Assembly: GCF_024623325.1 (NCBI RefSeq)
Contig: NZ_JANJZD010000002.1
Coordinates: 124,001-188,000, forward strand
Direction of reading: 5' to 3'
From: Acetatifactor muris
Lineage (GTDB): Bacteria; Bacillota; Clostridia; Lachnospirales; Lachnospiraceae
DNA: 64,000 nucleotides
Shown: one piece after another, positions 53,752-61,564 of the stretch
Layout: each line of letters starts with the position of its first letter
Numbering within the stretch: position 1 is the first letter of the stretch
Notes under the pieces: model-generated
Database searches by the model: none
What the model saw: only the letters and a program-made list of their open reading frames with translations
What the model was told of the DNA's origin: nothing
Made by a program: the position numbers and the translations under genes

Positions 53752-54016
53752 CTGACTTCTCTCCCTCTGTCTCCTCTTTTTTGATGATAGCGTTGATTTT
53801 CTTCAATGTAACCAGGAACAGCACCGTTGTGACACCCGCCCCCACCGCCGCCTCTGTGATGGCCAGATCCGGAGATTCCAGCAGTATCCAGATAATTGAC
53901 ATAATCAGGCTGTAGGACATGAAAATCAGTATGGTATTCAAAAGCTTTTTTGACAGACTGGCCGCAACGGCACAGACCACCAGAAATACCAGCAAAATAC
54001 ATTTAAATACTGTCAT
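53732..54016 (-). CDS. MbhD/DUF4040-type subunit
   Basis: A 94-residue protein with three helices; MSIIWILLESPDLAITEAAV followed by GAGVTTVLFL is the DUF4040 signature with its membrane-embedded acidic residues. In Mrp systems this segment is part of MrpA; in Mbh hydrogenases it is the separate MbhD, as here. Confidence 0.88.
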   Translation of the reverse strand: MTVFKCILLVFLVVCAVAASLSKKLLNTILIFMSYSLIMSIIWILLESPDLAITEAAVGAGVTTVLFLVTLKKINAIIKKEETEGEKSDEQKGS

Positions 54017-54380
54017 CTTTCTTTTCCGCCTCCAATTCTTCCTCCGGGGTATCCAGATTCATCTCCTGATAATGCTTCTCTTCGTCCTCATTTGTAGTTA
54101 TCTCCAGCCTTGCCACCAGATGGGATGAAACCGGCGAAGAAAACCACAAAAAGACAATCACAAGAAACAATTTCAGAGAGGTAAAGTTCAGCCCGCTCAT
54201 CACAATCAGACCAGACAGGGCAAAGCCGATGCCCAGTGTGTCCCCTATGGCCGCCGCGTGCATTCGATTCAGCACATAGCGAAAACGAAATACCCCCACC
54301 AGCTCAATGATAAATGTGGCGAGACCGGCCAGAAGCAGACCGCCGCCGATTATAAAACGCAGCCATTCCAGTATAATCAT
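54003..54380 (-). CDS. mnhG: MrpG/MnhG-like subunit
   Basis: A 125-residue protein with three helices. Segments FRFRYVLNRMHAAAIGDTLG and GLNFTSLKLFLVIVFLWFSS are diagnostic of MnhG/MbhC. An acidic C-terminal tail follows. It overlaps both neighbours (14 and 4 bases). Confidence 0.9.
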   Translation of the reverse strand: MIILEWLRFIIGGGLLLAGLATFIIELVGVFRFRYVLNRMHAAAIGDTLGIGFALSGLIVMSGLNFTSLKLFLVIVFLWFSSPVSSHLVARLEITTNEDEEKHYQEMNLDTPEEELEAEKKDDSI

Positions 54381-54784
54381 GTTTTATTCTCCTGTTCGTC
54401 TGATTCTATGGAAGCGCCGGCAGTATTCAGATCTTGATCCGTATCATGGATATCCTGTGTGGATACCTTTTCGACGCCCTGCATTTTCCCGTCCAGATAT
54501 ACACCCGTGTATACTTTTGTCAGTACAATCACGGCCAGAAAGCTGATCATGGCATAGATAATGCAGATATCTGCCAGATAGCCCTCTCCCAGCATCAATG
54601 CCAGCACGGCAATTATCACAATGACCATGGTTCCCATCATATTTACCGACACAATTCTGTCCGCAACTCTGGGCCCGATAATTGCCCGTATCAGACAGAA
54701 AATTACCAGAATCGCCAGAATAACCAGCACTCCGGTTAAAAAAATATGATATACCTGTTCCAGGCTCTCAATCCCTCTTCCCAT
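54377..54784 (-). CDS. mnhF: MrpF/MnhF-like subunit
   Basis: A 135-residue protein with three helices: FCLIRAIIGPRVADRIVSVN is the MnhF signature and ADICIIYAMISFLAVIVLTK the third helix. The C-terminus has an extra acidic tail of about 40 residues (ASIESDEQENKT) not usual in MrpF. Confidence 0.9.
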   Translation of the reverse strand: MGRGIESLEQVYHIFLTGVLVILAILVIFCLIRAIIGPRVADRIVSVNMMGTMVIVIIAVLALMLGEGYLADICIIYAMISFLAVIVLTKVYTGVYLDGKMQGVEKVSTQDIHDTDQDLNTAGASIESDEQENKT

Positions 54785-54823
54785 GTCTCTTTCACCTGCT
54801 CTTCCTTTTCCTTCTGCCTGCTC

Positions 54824-55303
54824 TCAGCCTTTCCTGACCTGCTTTTCTTCTTCGAGCTTCCGAATATACCGGGCAAATTCACTTTCATTCAATCCTTCCG
54901 CCAGATCTCTGTCCAGACAGTGCACCCTGTATTCTGAATCTTCCAGCGTAACGGTGATGGTGCCGGGTGTCAGCGTGATGGCGTTGGCCAGCAAAACTTT
55001 TCCCACCTGCGTCTTCAAGTCAGAGTGAAAGGTCACCAGTACCGGTTCTATTTCCTCCCGCTGTGTCAATATCAGATGCATGGCGCCAAAGTTCGCTTTG
55101 ACTATCTCCTTCACCAAAAGCACGCAATACCCGCAGAAACCAAATATATGGCGGTAAATCTTTCGTTCTTTCGCCAGGCTGTAATCCATAAACCGACAGG
55201 AGAAACCTAATAACACTCCCGCAATCACCAAACCGAATACACAGATTTCCAATGTAAAACTGCCGTTAAAAATCACCCACAAAAGGAAATAAACCAGAAG
55301 CAT
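54824..55303 (-). CDS. mnhE: MrpE/MnhE-like subunit
   Basis: A 159-residue protein: two N-terminal helices, then a soluble domain with NAITLTPGTITVTLEDSEYR, the MnhE signature. It is the first gene of the ten-gene antiporter operon. ATG 55303 is chosen because GAGG lies six bases upstream; the frame extends to a TTG at 55336 with other ATGs between. Confidence 0.88.
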   Translation of the reverse strand: MLLVYFLLWVIFNGSFTLEICVFGLVIAGVLLGFSCRFMDYSLAKERKIYRHIFGFCGYCVLLVKEIVKANFGAMHLILTQREEIEPVLVTFHSDLKTQVGKVLLANAITLTPGTITVTLEDSEYRVHCLDRDLAEGLNESEFARYIRKLEEEKQVRKG

Positions 55304-55334
55304 CCTGCACCTCATCATCATAATCAAATTCAAC

Positions 55335-55361
55335 AAAAAAGCAACCCCATAATGGCGTTAC
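55335..55361 (-). terminator. Hairpin terminator between cytidylate-kinase-like gene and antiporter operon
   Basis: On the minus strand GTAACGCC, 5-base loop, GGGGTTGC (one G-G mismatch, one wobble) followed by TTTTTT. It may simply end the upstream gene, but it also lies downstream of the promoter at 55393-55422, which would make it part of the operon leader. Confidence 0.65.
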
Positions 55362-55392
55362 TTCTTTGCAGTCATTATTGTTTCCAAATAAG

Positions 55393-55422
55393 AGTATAAC
55401 TAAATAATCTCAATTCTTTCAA
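55393..55422 (-). promoter_or_regulatory. Candidate promoter of the antiporter operon
   Basis: On the minus strand TTGAAA, 18-base spacer, TATACT. It overlaps the 3' end of the cytidylate-kinase-like gene. Confidence 0.45.
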
Positions 55423-55885
55423 AATATCTGAGCAAAATATCCGCGCACTTATCAATTCCCAGCTGCGAAGTATCCAGAATCATATGATAGTTATTCACAT
55501 CTCCCCAGACCTTTCCGGTATGCCGATAGTAATAATCCGCCCTGGCCCTGTCATTCTGCTCCAGCGTCGCCTTCGCGTCCTCATAGGACAGTGACTTTTT
55601 CGCCATCACCCGATGGATACGATCCTCCTTATCGGCACAGATATAAATGTTGAAGACATTACCCTGATCCTTCAGGATTTCGGAAGCACAACGTCCCAGA
55701 ATGATACAGGAGTGAGTCGCCAGCTCCTTTATGAGTTCCGCTTCGTCCGCATAGCTTTCGCCCTCCAGCTCGTGTTCGATGTATGCCTTATCATACACCG
55801 GAATCTCAAGCCTCCTGGACAATTCCTCCGCTATCACACCTGCACCGGTACCAAATCTCCGACTTATGGTAATCACCAGATTCAT
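55400..55885 (-). CDS. Cytidylate kinase-like family protein
   Basis: A 161-residue nucleotide kinase-like protein opening MNLVITISRRFGTGAGVIAE; the glycine-rich GTGAG replaces a classical P-loop, as in the cytidylate-kinase-like family. Later ATHSCIILGRCASEIL, the basic DKEDRIHRVM and a YYYRHTGKVWGDVNNYHMIL segment fit that family, whose substrate is not established. It is shorter than the usual 200 residues, mainly in the lid region. ATG 55885 with GGAGGAGGAA upstream. A hairpin (55988-56005) separates it from pepC. Confidence 0.8.
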   Translation of the reverse strand: MNLVITISRRFGTGAGVIAEELSRRLEIPVYDKAYIEHELEGESYADEAELIKELATHSCIILGRCASEILKDQGNVFNIYICADKEDRIHRVMAKKSLSYEDAKATLEQNDRARADYYYRHTGKVWGDVNNYHMILDTSQLGIDKCADILLRYFERIEII

Positions 55886-56027
55886 CGTTGTTCCTCCTCC
55901 CTCCCCGCCCGCATCGACGCCTGCAGAGAATAAGGTCATTTTATCATATGCAGCCCCCTATTACAAGTCTGTGCGGCTGCCAAGATATGGTCTGTGGTCA
56001 GACCAGGCCGTGAACTGTGGTTGCTTT

Positions 56028-57362
56028 TTACGCCAGTGATCCCATCGGATCCCATGGCTCCAACATAGTCGGCTCAGCTTCATACTCTGCCACAAAGGCT
56101 TCCGGCAGATATTTTTTGTGGACTACAATCTGGTACATAAACTCGTCAAACCACCTGTCACTCATGACATAATAGCCCTTTTCTCCGGCCTTCTCTCCCC
56201 AGCTGTTCTCTACACGCCAGCGGTTCGGTTTCCCTTCTTCGTCCAGATTGACTCCCAGGAATACCATGGCATGGGTCATGAGGCTCTCGCCGTACTCCAG
56301 CCGTTCTGCCTTATTGAGGCCAAAATTCACATCCAGCAGTTCGTCCAGCCTGTAGAGATCCGGATCCATTATGCCGCCCTCTCTGGAAGAATATTTCCCC
56401 ACATCGCAGCCAAACCAGACCGGAGATCCGTCCTTCAATTGTGCGATTGCCGCCTTTTTCAGCTCCTCGATTTCCAGGTTCAGATAGCGCACCGGGCGCC
56501 CTTCCTTTACATTGCCCAGAAACTTCACACTATAGCTTCTGTGATAAGGCTTGTCCGCCGTAGGCGCATTGATCAGGCTGATGTAATCCTCCAGATTCAA
56601 ACCTATGTATTTCTCGTAAAATGCCACAGGAGACAGGTCAGTATCCCGAATAAATTCTCCCTCCTTATTCTCCGCTTCCAGGTCAAACGTCTTCGGCGGT
56701 TCCCCCAGACAAATGCACAGAATCCGATAAATATCCTCCATCATGGCGTCCTTTTGACCTGCCAGTTCCTCTCTGGCTGCCCCCTGTGCATAGGCTCCGC
56801 GCAGACGGCAGGCATCCTCCCGCAATTTTACCGTCAATGCGCTGTTCATCTCTCTGGTCCCGGAAGAAGCCTTCGATTCCGGCATGGCATATTTGGGCAC
56901 CACACCATATTTTCTCACCAGATTACACAGCATGTCCCACTGACCTCCGTCATTCATGGGCACACCCAGCAGCCAGGAAATCAGCCTTCCGTCAGTGGGC
57001 TCGTCCAACGTGTCCAGGATGCTTTCCAGGAAATAATTCGCCTTCTCCAGCTTGTCATAAAACAGCATATAATTCTGAGAAAGTTCAAATGTTTCCAGAT
57101 TCAGCTTTTTCATCACCTCAAACCGGAATGTGTTCAGCGCCGCGAACAACCAACAGCGTCCGCTCTGCTTCTGATCTGTTATTGCCCCCTGCTTCAGATT
57201 TACGGAAAAACTGTGGCGGGTGTTCCGTTGTGCCTCCCCGTTTTTCGCTGCCGCCCACAGTCCGTTTTCAGTGACGGCATTCATGGCTACTCTGCAGGAT
57301 TTATCCGCTCTGCACTTTTCCTGAAGCTGTTCCAATCTTTCTCTGGTAATATTTTCACTCAT
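56028..57362 (-). CDS. pepC: Aminopeptidase C (bleomycin hydrolase family)
   Basis: A 444-residue papain-fold C1B peptidase acting in the cytoplasm on short peptides. The catalytic cysteine lies in DQKQSGRCWLFAALNTFR, the histidine in SLMTHAMVFLGVN and the asparagine in RVENSWGEKAG. Length matches PepC. Of the nearby starts, ATG 57362 has the better-placed AAGAGG site; ATG 57368 is possible. It has its own strong promoter and is the first gene here. Confidence 0.94.
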   Translation of the reverse strand: MSENITRERLEQLQEKCRADKSCRVAMNAVTENGLWAAAKNGEAQRNTRHSFSVNLKQGAITDQKQSGRCWLFAALNTFRFEVMKKLNLETFELSQNYMLFYDKLEKANYFLESILDTLDEPTDGRLISWLLGVPMNDGGQWDMLCNLVRKYGVVPKYAMPESKASSGTREMNSALTVKLREDACRLRGAYAQGAAREELAGQKDAMMEDIYRILCICLGEPPKTFDLEAENKEGEFIRDTDLSPVAFYEKYIGLNLEDYISLINAPTADKPYHRSYSVKFLGNVKEGRPVRYLNLEIEELKKAAIAQLKDGSPVWFGCDVGKYSSREGGIMDPDLYRLDELLDVNFGLNKAERLEYGESLMTHAMVFLGVNLDEEGKPNRWRVENSWGEKAGEKGYYVMSDRWFDEFMYQIVVHKKYLPEAFVAEYEAEPTMLEPWDPMGSLA

Positions 57363-57487
57363 ACGCATACCTCTTTTTTGTAAATTATTTCCATAGTGGT
57401 CTCTCATACCCGGCCGATTATCCGCGCCTGCACTCACATCTGCTGCCACTGCAACAGCCTGAATACCATACAGCGTTTCCAGAACTA

Positions 57488-57516
57488 AATATATCACACT
57501 TGAAAATCACTGTCAA
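57488..57516 (-). promoter_or_regulatory. Strong promoter of pepC
   Basis: On the minus strand a perfect TTGACA, 17-base spacer, TATATT with a TG extended -10. It leaves a leader of about 120 bases before pepC. Confidence 0.7.
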
Positions 57517-58183
57517 TTTCTGACATTTCGTTTGCTTTCAATCTCAATCCTCTGGCTTTTCCATTCACACAAGTGAGAGAGCGTATCGATTATCTTCAAT
57601 CAATACGCTCTCTCATACCTCGTTGTCCAATGGACTTTACCTCCTTATTCAGTTTTTCTTCTTCCACTTCTACCCTTTGTGCCTTTCCACTTTTCCTTGT
57701 ACCCTGTGTACTGTAACGTTCTGAATTTCAGGTAATGCGTCACTTCTTTGTGTACTTGCACATTTTTTCTTACTGCCTTGCTGTTTATTATTAAATTGTC
57801 TTTGTGGAAGATGTTCTCTTTTCCCTCTCTGTTTTTGTAACTACAGTATATGACAATATCTCATATTTGTCAATACCTTTTTTAAAATTTATTTTTCATT
57901 TTTATTTTTTATATTTTATCTATATTTTTTCAGAATATTCTGACGCATTTAAAATCCCGCATACTCTGACTGTTCTGAAGACGGCCGCTCCGGCCCCGGA
58001 ATCTGAAGCCTGCAGGTATTTGACTGTGCCATTTGGGCCTGCACTGACGATACACTGGCAGGACCGTAACAGTTCAGACAGGCCGGATATTCTACCGGAA
58101 AATGGCGAAATCCTCTGGACAAAAAGACAGAAAATATGCTAGTATTTTGGAAAATGAATAAGCAGGGGCTAAAGGAAGAAATC
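57517..58183. other. Long AT-rich intergenic region with an inverted repeat
   Basis: No supported gene in 667 bases. At 57574-57615 lies a 13-bp perfect inverted repeat (TGAGAGAGCGTAT and complement) with a 16-base loop and no T-run on either side, so it is not an evident terminator. The stretch from about 57640 to 57960 is much richer in A/T than the flanking genes. The right end carries the AAGGA ribosome site of the next gene. Confidence 0.5.
57574..57615. repeat. 13-bp inverted repeat, function unknown
   Basis: Arms at 57574-57586 and 57603-57615 are perfect complements; the pairing extends inward by three more bases after one mismatch. It lies upstream of the pepC promoter, in the position of an operator or a small structured RNA. 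Confidence 0.55.
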
Positions 58184-59803
58184 ATGAAGAAACGCTGTAG
58201 AAAACTTAACAGCAACCTCATATTCTTAGGGTGTATTTTTGTCATTGGATTATTAGCGGTCTTTCCCTATGGTGCGCATCTTGATCAGACATCCGAGCAG
58301 GAAATATTGTATTCCAATATCAAGGTGTATGCGCGTCTTGTGGGAGCGGATAATTCGCTTTATCAGGAACTGGATGCTGCCGGTATCGTAGATATAACAG
58401 AAAGTATAGAAAAAGATCACGGAATGGCAGTCTTCTATCCTGTAGCCTGGATTTTCTTTCTCAACAAAATATCTTCGTTTTCAGGGAATATTATCTGGCA
58501 TGGATATATTTATGTTCTAACCTTTTGTGGTGTTGCCGCCTTATTTTATCTTATGTCTGACATTTGGGGCGGACATATTGTACCGATATTCACCACATTA
58601 CTTTTTTTCTTCACCCCAAGAATGTTCGCAGAAAGCCATTATAATAATAAAGATATAATCCTGTTATCATTGGTATTATGTATTGCTTTTTTCGGCTGGA
58701 GAACCTGTCAGAAAAAAACGTGGTTAAATGTAATTGGATTCGCACTTGCAGGCAGCCTGGCTGCCAATATGAAGATTATCGGCGCTTTCATCTGGGGAAT
58801 GGCTGGAATATATATTCTTCTGGCTCTGCTTATCAGGCGTCAGCTTGATAAAAAGGTTATTCTGAAAATAATAGCAGGTATTTCAATATGGTTTGGCTTC
58901 TACCTGCTGATTACTCCTGCGTGTTGGACAGGCCTTCCGGGGTTCTGGCAATACCTGCTGGAGAGTGCCAGAAATTTCCGTTGGAACGATTACATCCTTT
59001 TTGCTGGAAAAATGTACAGCAAAAACACCACAGGCATGCCGGTAATGTATCTGCCGGTAATGATTATACTGACCGTTCCCGTCGGCATACTGCTTTTAGC
59101 CGGAACAGGTATAATTTCTCTCCTGTTCTCACTTGTCAGGTTCCGCCGCAAAAGTCCTGACGGCGCATGGTATATGTTTGTCATGATACTTGCCTGTCTG
59201 ATTCCACTGGGATATGCCATTGTATCCAGAACTCCGGTATACAATGGATGGAGACATTTCTATTTTACCTATATGGCTGTGTTATTGTCAGCGGCATGTG
59301 GAATTTCCTGGCTGTTGAACCGGTTTAAAAGCCCCAGACTGCGGAAATCTCTGGTTATCTCTCTGAGTGCATATGTCTTTGTCCTGGCAGCGAGTATAGC
59401 ATTGGCTTATCCCCACGAGTACGCATATTATAATTTACTCGCAGGAAAAAATGTGGTGGAGCGATACGAGCTGGATTATTGGGACATGTCCTTCAAACAG
59501 GCTTATGAAAAAATTTTACCGGAACCTGATGAAGTGAAAATTCCAGTCGAAAAAATCAGGATCGGAACCATCAGTAATCCCGCTTATTGGGGTCTGGAGG
59601 AACAGCTCAAGGTTATCAGAGGAAAGCAGCGCATGTATGTAGATCTGTGCACTGATTTCAGAGATGCGGAATATCTAATCATTAATCCCACCTATGCTCT
59701 CATGTATGGTGCTTCCGATTACAAATATGTAAAAGAAAACTATATCTTAAAAGATTCCATAACCTCCTATGGAAATGTGATATGCGAAATCTATCATAAA
59801 TAA
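58184..59803 (+). CDS. GT-C-like membrane glycosyltransferase
   Basis: A 539-residue protein with about ten membrane helices and a C-terminal soluble part. The first extracytoplasmic loop has an acidic motif (HLDQTSEQEILYSN), and FFTPRMFAESHYNNKD carries further charged residues, the pattern of PMT/ArnT-type (GT39) enzymes that use polyprenyl-phosphate sugars. YNGWRHFYFTYMA resembles the conserved helix of that group. The acceptor is unknown. ATG 58184 with AAAGGA at 8 bases is preferred over ATGs at 58136 and 58154. It forms a pair with the next gene, 19 bases downstream. Confidence 0.7.
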   Translation: MKKRCRKLNSNLIFLGCIFVIGLLAVFPYGAHLDQTSEQEILYSNIKVYARLVGADNSLYQELDAAGIVDITESIEKDHGMAVFYPVAWIFFLNKISSFSGNIIWHGYIYVLTFCGVAALFYLMSDIWGGHIVPIFTTLLFFFTPRMFAESHYNNKDIILLSLVLCIAFFGWRTCQKKTWLNVIGFALAGSLAANMKIIGAFIWGMAGIYILLALLIRRQLDKKVILKIIAGISIWFGFYLLITPACWTGLPGFWQYLLESARNFRWNDYILFAGKMYSKNTTGMPVMYLPVMIILTVPVGILLLAGTGIISLLFSLVRFRRKSPDGAWYMFVMILACLIPLGYAIVSRTPVYNGWRHFYFTYMAVLLSAACGISWLLNRFKSPRLRKSLVISLSAYVFVLAASIALAYPHEYAYYNLLAGKNVVERYELDYWDMSFKQAYEKILPEPDEVKIPVEKIRIGTISNPAYWGLEEQLKVIRGKQRMYVDLCTDFRDAEYLIINPTYALMYGASDYKYVKENYILKDSITSYGNVICEIYHK

Positions 59804-59822
59804 ACTTTTTGAGGTAACTATT

Positions 59823-61139
59823 GTGAAAAAGAAACGGGTAACCAAGCTTATTGTAAATCATATAATACTGTTGACAGCAGGAGCCTTATCAGGTCTCATA
59901 GCTCTGCTGCTTGTCCACCTTTTGCCGGTATCCCCCATGCAGAGCCATGTTTATTGGTCTCTGGAAATGATAGAAAAGGAGTTCAGTGATGAAGTGCTGA
60001 TAGACGGTTATCGCTCCACATTAACCGGGAATTTCACTGATTGCCTGATGCTGGAACATGCTGTCTATTCTTCCAAAGAGCACACCCTCCTGGAACAGGT
60101 GCTTCATATGTACCGCAGAGAAAGCTATAACCCTCCTGAAGGAGGCGATGAAGACGGCTGGCAGCCGGGAAATTCATTGAAGGATTACCTCATCGGTGCG
60201 CCCCAGTCTCGTGAAGTAAGCTATTCCAGATACTGGCATGGATATCTGGTTTTATTAAAGCCGCTTTTACTGCTGACATCATTCAATACCATACGTCTGT
60301 TCCAGTCCGCTGTCCAGTTAATCCTGGCAGGTTGGGTGGTAATGGCACTCTGTCAGAGAAAGGCATATCCTCTGGCCAAAGCATTTCTGCTGTCACTCCC
60401 CTTCCTGTTCTTTGTAAGCACTTATGCATCGTTGTCTTTAAGTATCTGCTTTTATGTTCTGACGGCAGCGATTCTTGTCCAGTTGAAAATGGACAGGCTT
60501 TTGAGTCGCCGGGGATGGTATGGATTGTTCTTCCTGATGGTTGGAATGGCAACTGTTTATTTTGACTTTCTGACATATCCGTTGGTGACCCTGGTATATC
60601 CGCTGGGAATATATTTGTATTTTCATGTCAGCACTTTTAAAAAAGATATAATTGGCATCATAAAAAACAGTGTGGAGTGGAGTATCGGCTATGTCGGAAT
60701 GTGGGCTGCCAAATGGATTCTTGCCGATTGTCTTACAGGAAGTACCTGTATTCAGGATGCTGTTGAAACAATTTTTATCAGAACCGGCAGTGCACAGGGA
60801 TATTCGAAAATCGGAGGATTCTTCAGCGTACTGGCGAAAAATTTCCAGCCTTTCCTCAACTGGTGTTACATCCTGATCGCAATTTTATTTGCCGTCTTGT
60901 TTTTCGCCGGTATGTCAAAAACATTTTTCAGAAAAATCAAATCTAATTTACCGGGTGCCGCCTCCTATTTTTTACTGGCGTCATATCCCTTTGTATGGTT
61001 TTTCCTGACCCAAAATCACTCGGAGCAGCATTGGCAATTTACCTGCCGAATCCTGGCTGCCAGTGTATTCGCTGTCATATCCGGTTGCTGTGTGCTATTG
61101 AGAAATATCCCCTCCCGGGAAGCCCCTGTTTCCTTCTAA
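59823..61139 (+). CDS. Polytopic membrane protein of unknown function
   Basis: A 438-residue protein starting with GTG at 59823 (GAGG about nine bases upstream). One N-terminal helix (about residues 12-34) is followed by a soluble region of about 100 residues rich in acidic and aromatic residues, then eight or so helices from residue 140 onward. I do not recognise the family. The layout and its place directly after a GT-C-like gene suggest an envelope-sugar function, but nothing in the sequence proves it. Confidence 0.6.
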   Translation: MKKKRVTKLIVNHIILLTAGALSGLIALLLVHLLPVSPMQSHVYWSLEMIEKEFSDEVLIDGYRSTLTGNFTDCLMLEHAVYSSKEHTLLEQVLHMYRRESYNPPEGGDEDGWQPGNSLKDYLIGAPQSREVSYSRYWHGYLVLLKPLLLLTSFNTIRLFQSAVQLILAGWVVMALCQRKAYPLAKAFLLSLPFLFFVSTYASLSLSICFYVLTAAILVQLKMDRLLSRRGWYGLFFLMVGMATVYFDFLTYPLVTLVYPLGIYLYFHVSTFKKDIIGIIKNSVEWSIGYVGMWAAKWILADCLTGSTCIQDAVETIFIRTGSAQGYSKIGGFFSVLAKNFQPFLNWCYILIAILFAVLFFAGMSKTFFRKIKSNLPGAASYFLLASYPFVWFFLTQNHSEQHWQFTCRILAASVFAVISGCCVLLRNIPSREAPVSF

Positions 61140-61156
61140 GATTTTTAAAATAACTA

Positions 61157-61185
61157 TTGCATCTGTCAAAAAAATGTGATATGCT
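61157..61185 (+). promoter_or_regulatory. Candidate promoter of the ABC exporter leader
   Basis: TTGCAT, 17-base spacer, TATGCT with a TGA extended -10. Transcription would start near 61192, giving a leader of about 370 bases before the ATPase gene. Confidence 0.5.
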
Positions 61186-61224
61186 ATCTGAAATTTTAAA
61201 TTATCAGATTTAATATGGCTACAG

Positions 61225-61266
61225 GCTCCGGAGTCTGACGAAAATCCACATTCTCATACCCGGAGC
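61225..61266 (+). other. Leader hairpin before the short reading frame
   Basis: GCTCCGG at 61225-61231 pairs perfectly with CCGGAGC at 61260-61266, ending four bases before the ribosome site of the 25-codon frame. Confidence 0.5.
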
Positions 61267-61281
61267 AATAAGGAGAATATA

Positions 61282-61359
61282 ATGAATTATCAAAGTAATG
61301 TGCAGTTTATTCTGATTATGCAGGTCTCTCAGATTTTGCATATTACGGTCACCACCTGA
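61282..61359 (+). CDS. Leader peptide, 25 codons
   Basis: A short frame with a near-perfect AAGGAG site (61270-61275) six bases before ATG 61282 and a TGA stop at 61357. The peptide opens MNYQSNVQFILIMQ and ends ILHITVTT: hydrophobic, with beta-branched residues clustered at the end. It is not a match to a leader peptide I know. Its last codons and stop (61351-61362) are complementary to the 3' arm of the downstream terminator, which is what marks it as a regulatory uORF rather than a chance frame. Confidence 0.65.
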   Translation: MNYQSNVQFILIMQVSQILHITVTT

Positions 61360-61486
61360 CACCAATTTCCAGCCGGGGAGACGCATGGCCGTAAGATGGA
61401 AAGTCTTATTTGGCTATGCGGTAATCAGGATAAGAGAGAACCGCAGGGCAGATACACAAAAGTGTATCGTGTCAGGCGGTTTTTTA
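61351..61486 (+). promoter_or_regulatory. Attenuator: terminator with competing antiterminator pairing
   Basis: Terminator: AACCGC at 61439-61444 pairs with GCGGTT at 61476-61481, enclosing GATACAC/GTGTATC (61451-61457, 61462-61468, AAAA loop), followed by TTTTTT. Competing structure: 61351-61362 (ACCACCTGACAC) pairs with 61469-61480 (GTGTCAGGCGGT) over 11 of 12 bases, consuming the whole 3' arm of the terminator. A third hairpin at 61382-61420 (CGCATGGCC/GGCTATGCG plus TAAGA/TCTTA) lies between. A ribosome at the uORF stop would cover 61351-61362 and let the terminator form; stalling earlier would free it and allow readthrough. Confidence 0.7.
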
Positions 61487-61564
61487 TATATAGCAATAAA
61501 ATATGACAATAAAATCCTCACAGACCATGGATTCTATTGTTGATAAAAAAGGGAGGAGCAGAAC

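Noticed and set aside
55988..56005. Terminator after pepC (TGGTCTG hairpin)
   Set aside because: A perfect 7-bp hairpin but with no T-run on the minus strand; not called as a terminator.
56118..57383. 421-codon plus-strand frame opposite pepC
   Set aside because: Antisense shadow of a clear peptidase gene; composition is low-complexity His/Gln/Leu.
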